A DNA stretch of 6,841 bases from assembly GCA_900767495.1 (NCBI GenBank), contig CAAFZH010000059.1, positions 1-6,841 on the forward strand. Direction: 5' to 3'. How positions within the stretch are numbered: the stretch's first letter is position 1; each line of letters opens with the position of its first letter. The position numbers were made by a program, and so were the translations under genes. The notes beneath the pieces are model-generated. The model did no database searches and was not told the origin of the DNA. It saw only the letters and a program-made list of their open reading frames with translations. The stretch is from Clostridia bacterium (GTDB lineage: Bacteria; Bacillota; Clostridia; Christensenellales; Borkfalkiaceae). Shown here piece after piece: positions 1-5,214 of this stretch.

Positions 1-16
1 TAAAACTGAAATCTTT

Positions 17-34
17 AATAATTGTAACTCCTTA
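17..34 (-). promoter_or_regulatory. Shine-Dalgarno site for the next dcw gene, start codon unclear
   Basis: Directly after the ftsL stop codon the minus strand reads TAAGGAG (34-28), a strong ribosome binding site, so another gene must begin at or beyond the left edge. In the 34 available bases there is no ATG, GTG, TTG or CTG. The only near-cognate triplets at workable spacing are two in-frame ATT codons (22-20 and 19-17), and the frame after them is open to the edge. By dcw synteny the next gene should be a division penicillin-binding protein (ftsI/pbpB/spoVD type), but none of its protein can be confirmed here. Confidence 0.5.
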
Positions 35-652
35 CTACGCGGCTTTTTGTATACCGTTTTCTTTAGCCCATGCGTCGATAGCCTCGTCGCTCATAGCGTC
101 GGAGTAATCGTCGCTTACTCTTTCGTAAGTCTTTTGGAGTTCGTTCACTCTCTCGTTTCGCGTAGAAAGCGAGCCGTCGAGCGACTTTAACATTCTCGCG
201 TTGATGATTATAAGCGAAAGTATAAGTATAACCACCGCAGAATAAATTGCGATAAGCATTTTACCCTTGGAACTTATCCTGAAATTTTCTTCCGTCTTAC
301 TTTCTCTCTTGTAGTTCAAATCCTCGTAAAGGTCGCTGTCCTCGGCAGACTCGAACTGCATAGTGGTAGACGAAGGTCTTAAATCTTCGCTTTCTTCTAC
401 GCGCGGAGCGGCAACGCTTTCCCTTATTTCGGGCGCGCTCGCTCTTTGCTCGGTTTCGCCCCTGCGGAAATATTCTTCTACCGCGGAAGTCGCGTTGGAC
501 TTAACCTCGGGAGCGGCGGGTTCGCCGTTATTGCGATAACGTTCGTAATGCAGTATTCTGTCGAGGTTGTTTTTTATCGTTTCGTTTTGTCTGCCGTTTT
601 CCGTCAAAACTTCGGACTCGGTCTTTAATTCGGTTTGCCCGTTACTATACAT
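35..652 (-). CDS. ftsL: FtsL-like septum formation protein with a long acidic cytoplasmic tail
   Basis: Predicted bitopic division protein of 205 aa. Residues 1-131 are hydrophilic, rich in Glu, Ser, Asn and Arg, and probably disordered. They precede one membrane segment at about 132-151 (LIAIYSAVVILILSLIIINA region). After it comes only about 50 residues of charged, heptad-like extracytoplasmic sequence (about 160-190), ending in an AWAKENG-type segment like the C-terminal end of FtsL/DivIC proteins. The identification rests on topology plus position right after rsmH, the usual ftsL site. FtsL diverges too fast for motif proof. FtsL pairs with DivIC/FtsB through the coiled coil and helps activate the septal synthase. 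The start is supported by AAGGAG seven bases upstream. The gap to rsmH is 41 nt with no terminator, so it is co-transcribed with mraZ and rsmH. The cytoplasmic tail is far longer than in Bacillus FtsL (117 aa in total), and this is the unusual part. Confidence 0.75.
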   Translation of the reverse strand: MYSNGQTELKTESEVLTENGRQNETIKNNLDRILHYERYRNNGEPAAPEVKSNATSAVEEYFRRGETEQRASAPEIRESVAAPRVEESEDLRPSSTTMQFESAEDSDLYEDLNYKRESKTEENFRISSKGKMLIAIYSAVVILILSLIIINARMLKSLDGSLSTRNERVNELQKTYERVSDDYSDAMSDEAIDAWAKENGIQKAA

Positions 653-693
653 ATTCTTTCTCCTTATGAATTATTATCTTCCCCGCGTAAATT

Positions 694-1629
694 TTATATT
701 TTTTCAGCAATCCTTAACTTTGCGCTTTTGGAGCGCGGATTATTGCTTAACTCTTCTTCCGTAGCCTCTATCGGCTTCTTGTTCACGATATTTATCTCTT
801 TTACCTTGCCGCATACGCAAACGGGAAATCTCTTATCGCAAACGCAATCGGTTTCGAGATCCTTAAAAGTTTGTTTTACTATGCGATCTTCGAGCGAATG
901 AAAGGTGAGAATAACCATTCTGCCGCCTTTTTTTAAGCCGCGGACTATATCTTTTATAGCGTCGGAGAGTCCGTCGAGTTCTTCGTTCACCTCTATACGA
1001 ACAGCCTGAAAGGTTTTCTTTGCCGGGTGTCCGTTTTTCTTGAATTTTTCGGGAATGCTCTCTTCGATTATTTTGACGAGTTCGCCCGTAGTTTCTATAG
1101 GTTTCTTCGCCCTTCTCCTGCAAATTTCGGCGGCTATTTTGCCCGCGAATTTTTCTTCGCCGTAAGTGTCGAGTATATACCTGAGTTTAGCCTCGGAATA
1201 CCCGTTTACCACTTCTTTCGCGCTTTTGCTTTGCGATAAGTCCATACGCATATCGAGCGCGGAATCTTCCGAAAGATAAGAAAAACCCCGACTTCTGTTA
1301 TCGAGTTGGTAACTGCTTACGCCGAGATCGAGAATCGCTCCGTCGAACCCGGTAACGCCCGTCATACTTTTGACTTCGTTGAAGTTTTTGAAATTGGTGT
1401 TAAACAGCGAATACCTGCCGTCGAAATCTTTCAGCCTTTCTTTCGCGTTGGCAATAGCCTCGGAGTCCAGGTCGGTGGCGATAAGTCTTCCCTTTTCGCC
1501 GATGCCGCGAAGAATAGCCTCGCTATGCCCCGCGCCGCCGAGAGTTCCGTCGAAATAAATTCCGCCTTCTTTAAGGTTAAGCCCCTCGATACACTCGTTT
1601 AACATTACGGGTATATGCGAGAATTTCAT
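694..1629 (-). CDS. rsmH: 16S rRNA (cytosine(1402)-N(4))-methyltransferase RsmH
   Basis: Class I SAM-dependent methyltransferase (formerly MraW) that methylates N4 of C1402 in the decoding centre of 16S rRNA. At 311 aa it is full length. Family landmarks in order are HIPVMLNE (5-12), the SAM-binding loop FDGTLGGAGHS (26-36) followed by ATDLD (51-55), DLGVSSYQLD (101-110) with RGFSY just after, the HPAKKTFQAVRIEVNEEL stretch (201-218), LTFHSLEDR (241-249), a Cys-rich CVCDKRFPVCVCG knuckle (262-274), and the terminal NPRSKSAKLR (297-306). The start overlaps the mraZ stop as ATGA, with AAGGTG (1640-1635) upstream, so translation is probably coupled to mraZ. Nothing is missing from the catalytic core, and the identification is secure. 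Confidence 0.98.
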   Translation of the reverse strand: MKFSHIPVMLNECIEGLNLKEGGIYFDGTLGGAGHSEAILRGIGEKGRLIATDLDSEAIANAKERLKDFDGRYSLFNTNFKNFNEVKSMTGVTGFDGAILDLGVSSYQLDNRSRGFSYLSEDSALDMRMDLSQSKSAKEVVNGYSEAKLRYILDTYGEEKFAGKIAAEICRRRAKKPIETTGELVKIIEESIPEKFKKNGHPAKKTFQAVRIEVNEELDGLSDAIKDIVRGLKKGGRMVILTFHSLEDRIVKQTFKDLETDCVCDKRFPVCVCGKVKEINIVNKKPIEATEEELSNNPRSKSAKLRIAEKI

Positions 1630-2054
1630 TTGCTCACCTTGGCTTGAAGTATCTTGACGTTATCGGAAAAAGACCTTTCTTTTCTTCTTTCCTTTTTGAC
1701 TTCCTCGCTCCATATTTCAAGGCGATTGAAAACGCCTACGGTAATCACGTTTTTGTCTATGTGGGCGTAATCTTTAAGTGCCTGAGGAAGAAGGTATCTG
1801 CCCTGCGCGTCGGGTTGAATCGTGTAAAACCCGGACATAAATTCCGAGAAAGACTCCTGCGCCTCTTCGTCGAACAAGGAAAGCGAGAAAAATTGTTCGC
1901 TCATCTTGTCCATCGCGCTCTTTGGGAGGACGTAAATGCAAGGAGTAGTGCCTTTGCAAAACACTATTTCCTCGTTCTCGGGCAACTTAAACTGCGACGG
2001 AATTCTTATTCTGTTTTTCGCGTCCAGTTGATGCGCTTGTTCGCCCGAAAACAT
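1626..2054 (-). CDS. mraZ: Transcriptional regulator MraZ
   Basis: DNA-binding regulator of the division and cell wall cluster, 142 aa, the usual length. It has two SpoVT/AbrB-type half domains. The first covers about 5-47 with the MFSGEQAHQLDAKNRIRIP signature. The second covers about 77-118 with PDAQGRYLLP (81-90) and GVFNRLEIW (107-115). Family members assemble into rings and bind short direct repeats at their own promoter. Such repeats are present upstream here (2105-2128), so it most likely controls its own operon. MraZ represses the cluster in E. coli and activates it in Mycoplasma, and the direction here cannot be read from sequence. The ATG is preceded by AAGGGG (2068-2063) at 8 nt. 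It is the first gene of its transcript, and its last codons overlap rsmH by four bases. Confidence 0.98.
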   Translation of the reverse strand: MFSGEQAHQLDAKNRIRIPSQFKLPENEEIVFCKGTTPCIYVLPKSAMDKMSEQFFSLSLFDEEAQESFSEFMSGFYTIQPDAQGRYLLPQALKDYAHIDKNVITVGVFNRLEIWSEEVKKERRKERSFSDNVKILQAKVSK

Positions 2055-2086
2055 TTTAACGACCCCTTTTTAAAGATTACAACCCT

Positions 2087-2115
2087 ATTATATATATTTT
2101 TTTAACCACTGTCAA
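2087..2115 (-). promoter_or_regulatory. SigA-type promoter of mraZ-rsmH-ftsL
   Basis: On the minus strand, TTGACA (2115-2110) and TATAAT (2092-2087) are separated by 17 bp, both hexamers matching consensus exactly. An A/T-rich stretch with A-tracts lies upstream (about 2130-2160) and could act as an UP element. Transcription should start near 2080, giving a leader of about 25 nt that contains the mraZ ribosome binding site. Confidence 0.88.
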
Positions 2116-2128
2116 CCACTTTTGACCA
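2105..2128 (-). promoter_or_regulatory. Putative MraZ operator: three TGGT direct repeats at 10-bp period
   Basis: On the minus strand TGGT occurs at 2128-2125, 2118-2115 and 2108-2105, exactly 10 bp apart. The last two share the longer form AGTGGTT. Short G-rich direct repeats with a 10-bp period upstream of mraZ are the known binding pattern of MraZ (TGGGA-type in E. coli, AAAGTG-type in Mycoplasma). The -35 hexamer lies between repeats two and three, so bound MraZ would cover it, which fits autorepression. The binding itself is inferred. Confidence 0.8.
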
Positions 2129-2190
2129 TTTTATTGAAAATTTTTAAGATTTTTTGTTCGCGAGGAATATTTTTCCGTCATCGGGCGTAA

Positions 2191-2226
2191 AATGCGCGCC
2201 CCGAAAAATTACTCGGGGCGCGCATT
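2191..2226 (-). terminator. GC-rich hairpin overlapping the murI stop codon, probable terminator
   Basis: Arms 2191-2204 (AATGCGCGCCCCGA) and 2213-2226 pair perfectly over 14 bp with an 8-nt loop. The murI stop codon (2211-2209) is in the loop, and one arm encodes the final residues of MurI. On the minus strand the hairpin is followed only by a weak T run (about TTTT, then ACG), so termination may be partial or Rho-assisted, or the hairpin may protect the mRNA 3' end. It separates gpr-murI from the mraZ promoter. Confidence 0.6.
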
Positions 2227-2910
2227 GAAAGCGTTTTTTAATTGTTCGTCGCAGATATAAATTTCGCCGAAAGGTCGATTTGCGGGGTTTTGCGACAAAA
2301 AGTCGCGGGATTTTCTTACGGTTTCGCTCGTTCCGTCAAGGATTTCGGCGCGAGGAAAAATTTTTTTAAACTCCTCGGCGACGAACGAGTAATGCGTACA
2401 ACCGAGCGAGATAAAATCGACTTTTTTTTCGAGTTTGCAAAGCCTGTCGTAACTCTTTTCGTCGATATAAGGTTTTTCCCCCGCTCTCACCGCTCGTTCG
2501 ACTTCGCCCGCCAGCGATTTCAGCGGTACGATTCCCGCTTTGCCTACGGCAAGTTTTTTAACGAAAGGACTTACGGCGGTAAAAGGCGTGCAGAATAAGT
2601 ACCCGTTACCCTTGCCGACTTTTGGCAAAGTTTTTATTATTTTAACGCCGTAATCGAGGTTTATTTTATCGAGCGTAACCGAAAGAGTATTGCAAGCCGC
2701 TATTACGAGTTTCGGCGCAAACGAAAGCGCGCGTTTTATAACGCTTTGCGCTATCGCCGCCATTTCCTCTTCGGTTTTGTCGCCATAAGGCATATTGAGA
2801 TTATCGGAGAGAAAAACGAAATTTTCTTTATCGTATTTTTGCCGAAGAATTTTTAAAACCGACAGTCCTCCCGCACCGCTGTCGCATATCGCTACGCACC
2901 TGTTATCCAT
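2209..2910 (-). CDS. murI: Glutamate racemase, short divergent form
   Basis: Cofactor-independent racemase that converts L- to D-glutamate for peptidoglycan precursors in the cytoplasm. The 233 aa carry all core elements: CDSGAGGLSVL (9-19) with D10/S11, MPYGDKT (40-46), the first catalytic cysteine in ACNT (C73), the second in GCTHY (C171) followed by H173, and DGTSETVRK (192-200). It is about 30-40 residues shorter than typical MurI. The loss falls mainly between the two cysteines, where the substrate-side EPG/EPA-type loop is replaced by IIKTLPKVGKGNG (91-103). The start is fixed by the DSG motif at residue 10: no ATG, GTG or TTG lies upstream in frame before a stop. There is no Shine-Dalgarno, and the start lies in a hairpin loop. 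The gene follows gpr by 32 nt, presumably on one transcript. It could also be a relative in the Asp/Glu racemase superfamily with altered activity. Confidence 0.88.
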   Translation of the reverse strand: MDNRCVAICDSGAGGLSVLKILRQKYDKENFVFLSDNLNMPYGDKTEEEMAAIAQSVIKRALSFAPKLVIAACNTLSVTLDKINLDYGVKIIKTLPKVGKGNGYLFCTPFTAVSPFVKKLAVGKAGIVPLKSLAGEVERAVRAGEKPYIDEKSYDRLCKLEKKVDFISLGCTHYSFVAEEFKKIFPRAEILDGTSETVRKSRDFLSQNPANRPFGEIYICDEQLKNAFNARPE

Positions 2911-2928
2911 AAAACTACGATATGCGAC
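2881..2928 (-). repeat. Inverted repeat enclosing the murI start codon
   Basis: GTCGCATATCG (2881-2891) and CGATATGCGAC (2918-2928) are perfect 11-bp inverted copies separated by 26 nt. In the mRNA, the arm 8-18 nt upstream of the ATG, exactly where a Shine-Dalgarno should be, would pair with codons 7-10 of murI, leaving the ATG (2910-2908) in the loop. This may be a translational control element or chance. Confidence 0.5.
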
Positions 2929-2942
2929 TATATAACCGACTA

Positions 2943-3755
2943 TTACGAATTATGCAAAAAATAAGTTTCGGGCGATAACGCGAGATTTAACGCGGAAGAC
3001 ACGACCTCGGCACATTCGTTTACGGCCAAGTCTATATCGCGCAGAGTTACGAACATATCTCCGCCCGAAAAATATTCGTCGGCACGCTCGTTTTCGCCCG
3101 TTATCTCCTTTATGGCGAGTTGCGCGGATATCACCGTGGGAACGCCTATTGCAACTACGGGTACGCCCATACTTTTAAAATTTATCTTTTTATCGGACGG
3201 ATTTTCGGTGCCGCCGCCCGCGCGGATACCTGCGCTCGACAGTTGGTATGCCCGACATATCCTCTCGCGTTTTATAGCGCAAAGCGCGTCCACGCAAATT
3301 ATAATATCGGGGCTAAGTTGACGATTGAGCGCGGTTATCACCTCGAAACTGTCAACGCCCGTAACCCCCGCAACGCCGAGCGGATAAGCGCAAACCTCGT
3401 TTATTCCGTCCACGCCCGCGCCGCGCGTAACCGCTATTTTATCCACGACTTTTTTTCCGAGCGCGTCCGACGAAGTAAAGCCGTTGCCAAGCCCCGCGAC
3501 GAGCGCGAAAAAATTTTTATCGGGGAAAATTCCGTCTATGACGGACTTAATCTCGTAAGCGAGCGTCCTTATAAAATAATCTTTTTCCTCGGCACAATCG
3601 GGATATATCGCCGCACGCGTTACGGTAACGTATTCGCCGCGAGCAAAATCGCCGTCCTTATCGATAACCACCCTGTCTACGACCACGCCGAAATTTCCGC
3701 TTTGTTTCTTTCCGCTTTGATACGCGTCAAGAGCCAGATCGCACGTTAAAGCCAC
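2943..3755 (-). CDS. gpr: Spore germination protease GPR (family A25), compact form without propeptide
   Basis: Endopeptidase that degrades small acid-soluble spore proteins when spores germinate. The 270 aa carry DLALDA (6-11, matching the Bacillus TDLAVEA segment), AGLGNGFTSSDALGKKVV (87-104), GVAGVTGVDSFEVI (127-140), PDIIICVDALCAIKRERI (149-166), AGIRAGGGTEN (175-185) and MGVPVVAIGVPTVISA (196-211). D97 and D156 correspond to the two aspartates shown to be essential in Bacillus GPR (D127, D193). Two differences stand out. The GTG start is immediately preceded in frame by a TAA, so the N-terminal propeptide of about 15 residues found in Bacillus is absent. The region between the IGVPTV motif and the C-terminal MFVTLRDIDLAVNECAEV helix is about 60 residues shorter, against roughly 370 aa in total in Bacillus. 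A GAGG site lies 9 nt upstream. The gene implies sporulation capacity, and it precedes murI. Confidence 0.9.
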   Translation of the reverse strand: MALTCDLALDAYQSGKKQSGNFGVVVDRVVIDKDGDFARGEYVTVTRAAIYPDCAEEKDYFIRTLAYEIKSVIDGIFPDKNFFALVAGLGNGFTSSDALGKKVVDKIAVTRGAGVDGINEVCAYPLGVAGVTGVDSFEVITALNRQLSPDIIICVDALCAIKRERICRAYQLSSAGIRAGGGTENPSDKKINFKSMGVPVVAIGVPTVISAQLAIKEITGENERADEYFSGGDMFVTLRDIDLAVNECAEVVSSALNLALSPETYFLHNS

Positions 3756-3781
3756 TTACAAATACCTCGTTTTTAAAAATA

Positions 3782-3809
3782 TTTATAGATTATTTACTTA
3801 AAACGGCAA
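3782..3809 (-). promoter_or_regulatory. Candidate promoter of gpr-murI
   Basis: On the minus strand TTGCCG (3809-3804) and TATAAA (3787-3782) are 16 bp apart, a plausible SigA-type site about 27 nt upstream of the GTG start. In Bacillus, gpr is read by forespore sigma factors (SigF/SigG). I see no convincing SigG-type -10 (CATnnTA) here, so the assignment is tentative. Confidence 0.42.
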
Positions 3810-3816
3810 AATATCC

Positions 3817-3845
3817 TTGCCAAGACAAATTTTTTATGATAAAAT
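3817..3845 (+). promoter_or_regulatory. Promoter of rpsT
   Basis: TTGCCA (3817-3822) and TAAAAT (3840-3845) are separated by 17 bp, with a TGA just before the -10 (extended -10 form). Transcription should begin near 3852, giving a leader of about 37 nt before the GTG start. Confidence 0.75.
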
Positions 3846-3888
3846 AAATAAGACTTATAAAAACGAAGTATCAAAAGGAGATTATAAA

Positions 3889-4155
3889 GTGCCTAACATC
3901 AAATCCGCGAAAAAACGCGTACTCGTAAACGAAAAGAAGAATTCCGTAAACAAAAACAACAAATCGGAAGTTAAAACCGCAATCAAAAAATTGAACGACG
4001 TTATAGACGCCGGCAATTACGAAGAGGCGGTAAAACTTTACCCTGCAACCGCGTCTGTAATAGACTCGTCGGTAAACAAGGGCGTTTATCATAAGAATAC
4101 CGCGGCTAACAAAAAGTCGGGTCTTCAAAAGCGCATTAACGCTTTAAAAAAGTAA
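3889..4155 (+). CDS. rpsT: 30S ribosomal protein S20
   Basis: Primary 16S rRNA-binding protein of the small subunit, 88 aa, normal family length. The N-terminus PNIKSAKKRV (2-11) is the S20 hallmark, and the C-terminal half carries the conserved KGVYHKNTAANKKSGLQKR segment (64-82). The protein is highly basic and helical, as expected for a three-helix bundle. The start is the GTG at 3889, preceded by AAAAGGAG (3873-3880) at 8 nt. A longer reading from TTG at 3817 is rejected because that codon is part of the -35 box. It is monocistronic, with its own promoter and a strong terminator, and divergent from gpr, the same arrangement as in Bacillus. S20 synthesis is often autoregulated, but no clear leader structure is visible. 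Confidence 0.97.
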   Translation: MPNIKSAKKRVLVNEKKNSVNKNNKSEVKTAIKKLNDVIDAGNYEEAVKLYPATASVIDSSVNKGVYHKNTAANKKSGLQKRINALKK

Positions 4156-4168
4156 TTTAAAAAAATTC

Positions 4169-4200
4169 AGCGGGTTGACCTTTCCGGTCAACCCGCTTTT
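4169..4200. terminator. Bidirectional intrinsic terminator between rpsT and the hydrolase gene
   Basis: AGCGGGTTGACC (4169-4180) and GGTCAACCCGCT (4186-4197) form a perfect 12-bp stem with the loop TTTCC. On the plus strand it is followed by TTTTACTTTATT, terminating rpsT. On the minus strand it is followed by GAATTTTTTT (complement of 4168-4159), terminating the hydrolase transcript, whose stop codon is only a few bases away at 4204-4206. Confidence 0.93.
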
Positions 4201-4203
4201 ACT

Positions 4204-5049
4204 TTATTCCACTTTAATTCCGAGTTCAGCCATAAATTCTATGCTCAACCTTACCCACTCGGGTATAGACTTGCTCGCCGCGACGACAGAACCGTCGCCG
4301 CCGTATACGGTTAAATCGTCAAGCGATATACCGTGGCAACCCTTGCCCCAGATATGCAACGAAAACGGAACGCCCGCCTCTTCGTATGCGCATGCAGCAA
4401 TCAACGCGTTTTTAACGGGTACGCAAGTATCGTCGCGCGTCGCCCATATAAACGCGGGCGAAGATTTTTCGTTGACGAGATTTGCTATATCCAGTTTCTC
4501 TTGCAACTCGGCGTTATCCGCGCCGCAAAGATTGTCGAAACTGCCGCGATGAGCCTTTTCTCCGCTCGTGATAACGGGATAGGAAAGCACTACCGCGTCG
4601 GGGCGAGCGTTTACCTGCGCCCTGAATATTTCCGCCGCCTTAGGCGAATCGTAATAAGAACCGAGCGTTGCGGCAAGATGTCCGCCCGCGGAAAATCCGA
4701 CCGCGGCGACTTTATTCTCGTCCGTCGCGTATTCTGCGGCGTTAAGTCTTATATAGTTCATTGCCATTATCGCTTCCACAAGCGGATAAGGATATTTTAT
4801 CGGCGCACACGAATACCTTATTACAAACGCGTTCCAACCGTAACCCAAATATCTCAACGCAACGGGTTCACCCTCTCGTTCGCTCGTATAAGCGTAACCG
4901 CCGCCGGGTATAACGAGCATTGCGGGGCGTTTGCGCTCAGGGTTGATTTCGCGCGAAAGATCCGATATATATCCCGTAAGCGTGCCAACCGCGCCCTCGG
5001 GCTTTTTTACTTTAAAATAATCGTATAAATCTACGTTTACAATACGCAT
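4204..5049 (-). CDS. Alpha/beta hydrolase, acetyl-esterase/BD-FAE-like
   Basis: Predicted cytoplasmic serine esterase of 281 aa, with no signal peptide. The oxyanion-hole motif is IPGGGYAYTSEREG (47-60), followed by GYGWNAFVIRY (69-79). The nucleophile elbow is GFSAGGHLA (118-126), making S120 the nucleophile. The acid is D206 or D207 in WATRDDTCVP (202-211), and the base is H239 in GCHGISL (237-243). The order and spacing match the small carbohydrate-esterase/lipase branch, whose members often remove acetyl or feruloyl groups from plant xylan fragments. The actual substrate cannot be read from sequence. The GWNAF stretch and the YSCAP segment are typical of clostridial gut homologues. Translation starts at ATG behind GGAGG at 8 nt. 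It is a single-gene unit with its own promoter and a shared terminator, and has no sugar-use genes beside it. The neighbouring DUF1846 gene is divergent. Confidence 0.86.
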   Translation of the reverse strand: MRIVNVDLYDYFKVKKPEGAVGTLTGYISDLSREINPERKRPAMLVIPGGGYAYTSEREGEPVALRYLGYGWNAFVIRYSCAPIKYPYPLVEAIMAMNYIRLNAAEYATDENKVAAVGFSAGGHLAATLGSYYDSPKAAEIFRAQVNARPDAVVLSYPVITSGEKAHRGSFDNLCGADNAELQEKLDIANLVNEKSSPAFIWATRDDTCVPVKNALIAACAYEEAGVPFSLHIWGKGCHGISLDDLTVYGGDGSVVAASKSIPEWVRLSIEFMAELGIKVE

Positions 5050-5076
5050 AATTACTTCCTCCGATAGTTCCTTATA

Positions 5077-5105
5077 ATTATATATTTAAACTCCGCAAAA
5101 GTCAA
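5077..5105 (-). promoter_or_regulatory. Promoter of the alpha/beta hydrolase gene
   Basis: On the minus strand TTGACT (5105-5100) and TATAAT (5082-5077) are spaced by 17 bp, matching consensus at 11 of 12 positions. The start point near 5070 would give a short leader of about 20 nt with the GGAGG site. No obvious operator repeat is seen. Confidence 0.82.
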
Positions 5106-5149
5106 TTATATAAGATAAAAAATATTTTTAAATTTATTGCCCGCCGCGA

Positions 5150-5178
5150 TTGCCAAATCTGCGAAAATTTGATATACT
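5150..5178 (+). promoter_or_regulatory. Promoter of the DUF1846 gene
   Basis: TTGCCA (5150-5155) and TATACT (5173-5178) are 17 bp apart, with TGA before the -10, the same -35 and extended -10 form as the rpsT promoter. The predicted leader is about 30 nt. The -35 boxes of this promoter and the divergent hydrolase promoter are about 45 bp apart, separated by A/T-rich DNA. Confidence 0.75.
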
Positions 5179-5214
5179 ATTCGGCGTAGTAACCAACGGA
5201 TAAAGGAACGGCAA

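Noticed and set aside
177..260. Signal peptide cleavage site in the FtsL-like protein
   Set aside because: The hydrophobic segment is internal (residues 132-151) after a long hydrophilic tail and has no cleavage motif, so it is a membrane anchor.
1644..2105. 153-codon open frame on the plus strand, antisense to mraZ and its promoter
   Set aside because: It runs through the mraZ promoter and operator and shows no protein family features.
2105..2128. CRISPR-like or phase-variable repeat
   Set aside because: Only three 4-7 bp units at helical spacing, positioned on a promoter. This is an operator pattern, not an array.
3120..3749. 209-codon open frame on the plus strand, antisense to gpr
   Set aside because: It lies wholly within gpr, has no ribosome binding site and no recognisable domain, and its composition is that of a complementary-frame shadow.
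3817..3888. N-terminal extension of S20 from a TTG at 3817
   Set aside because: The TTG is part of the -35 hexamer, the added residues do not belong to S20, and the GTG at 3889 has an ideal ribosome binding site.
4169..4197. Inverted repeat as a mobile element end or attachment site
   Set aside because: It lies between two convergent stop codons with T tracts on both sides, which an intrinsic terminator fully explains.
4333..5028. 231-codon open frame on the plus strand, antisense to the hydrolase gene
   Set aside because: Rich in Arg, Tyr and Phe as expected of a reverse-strand shadow, and it covers a gene with a complete catalytic triad.
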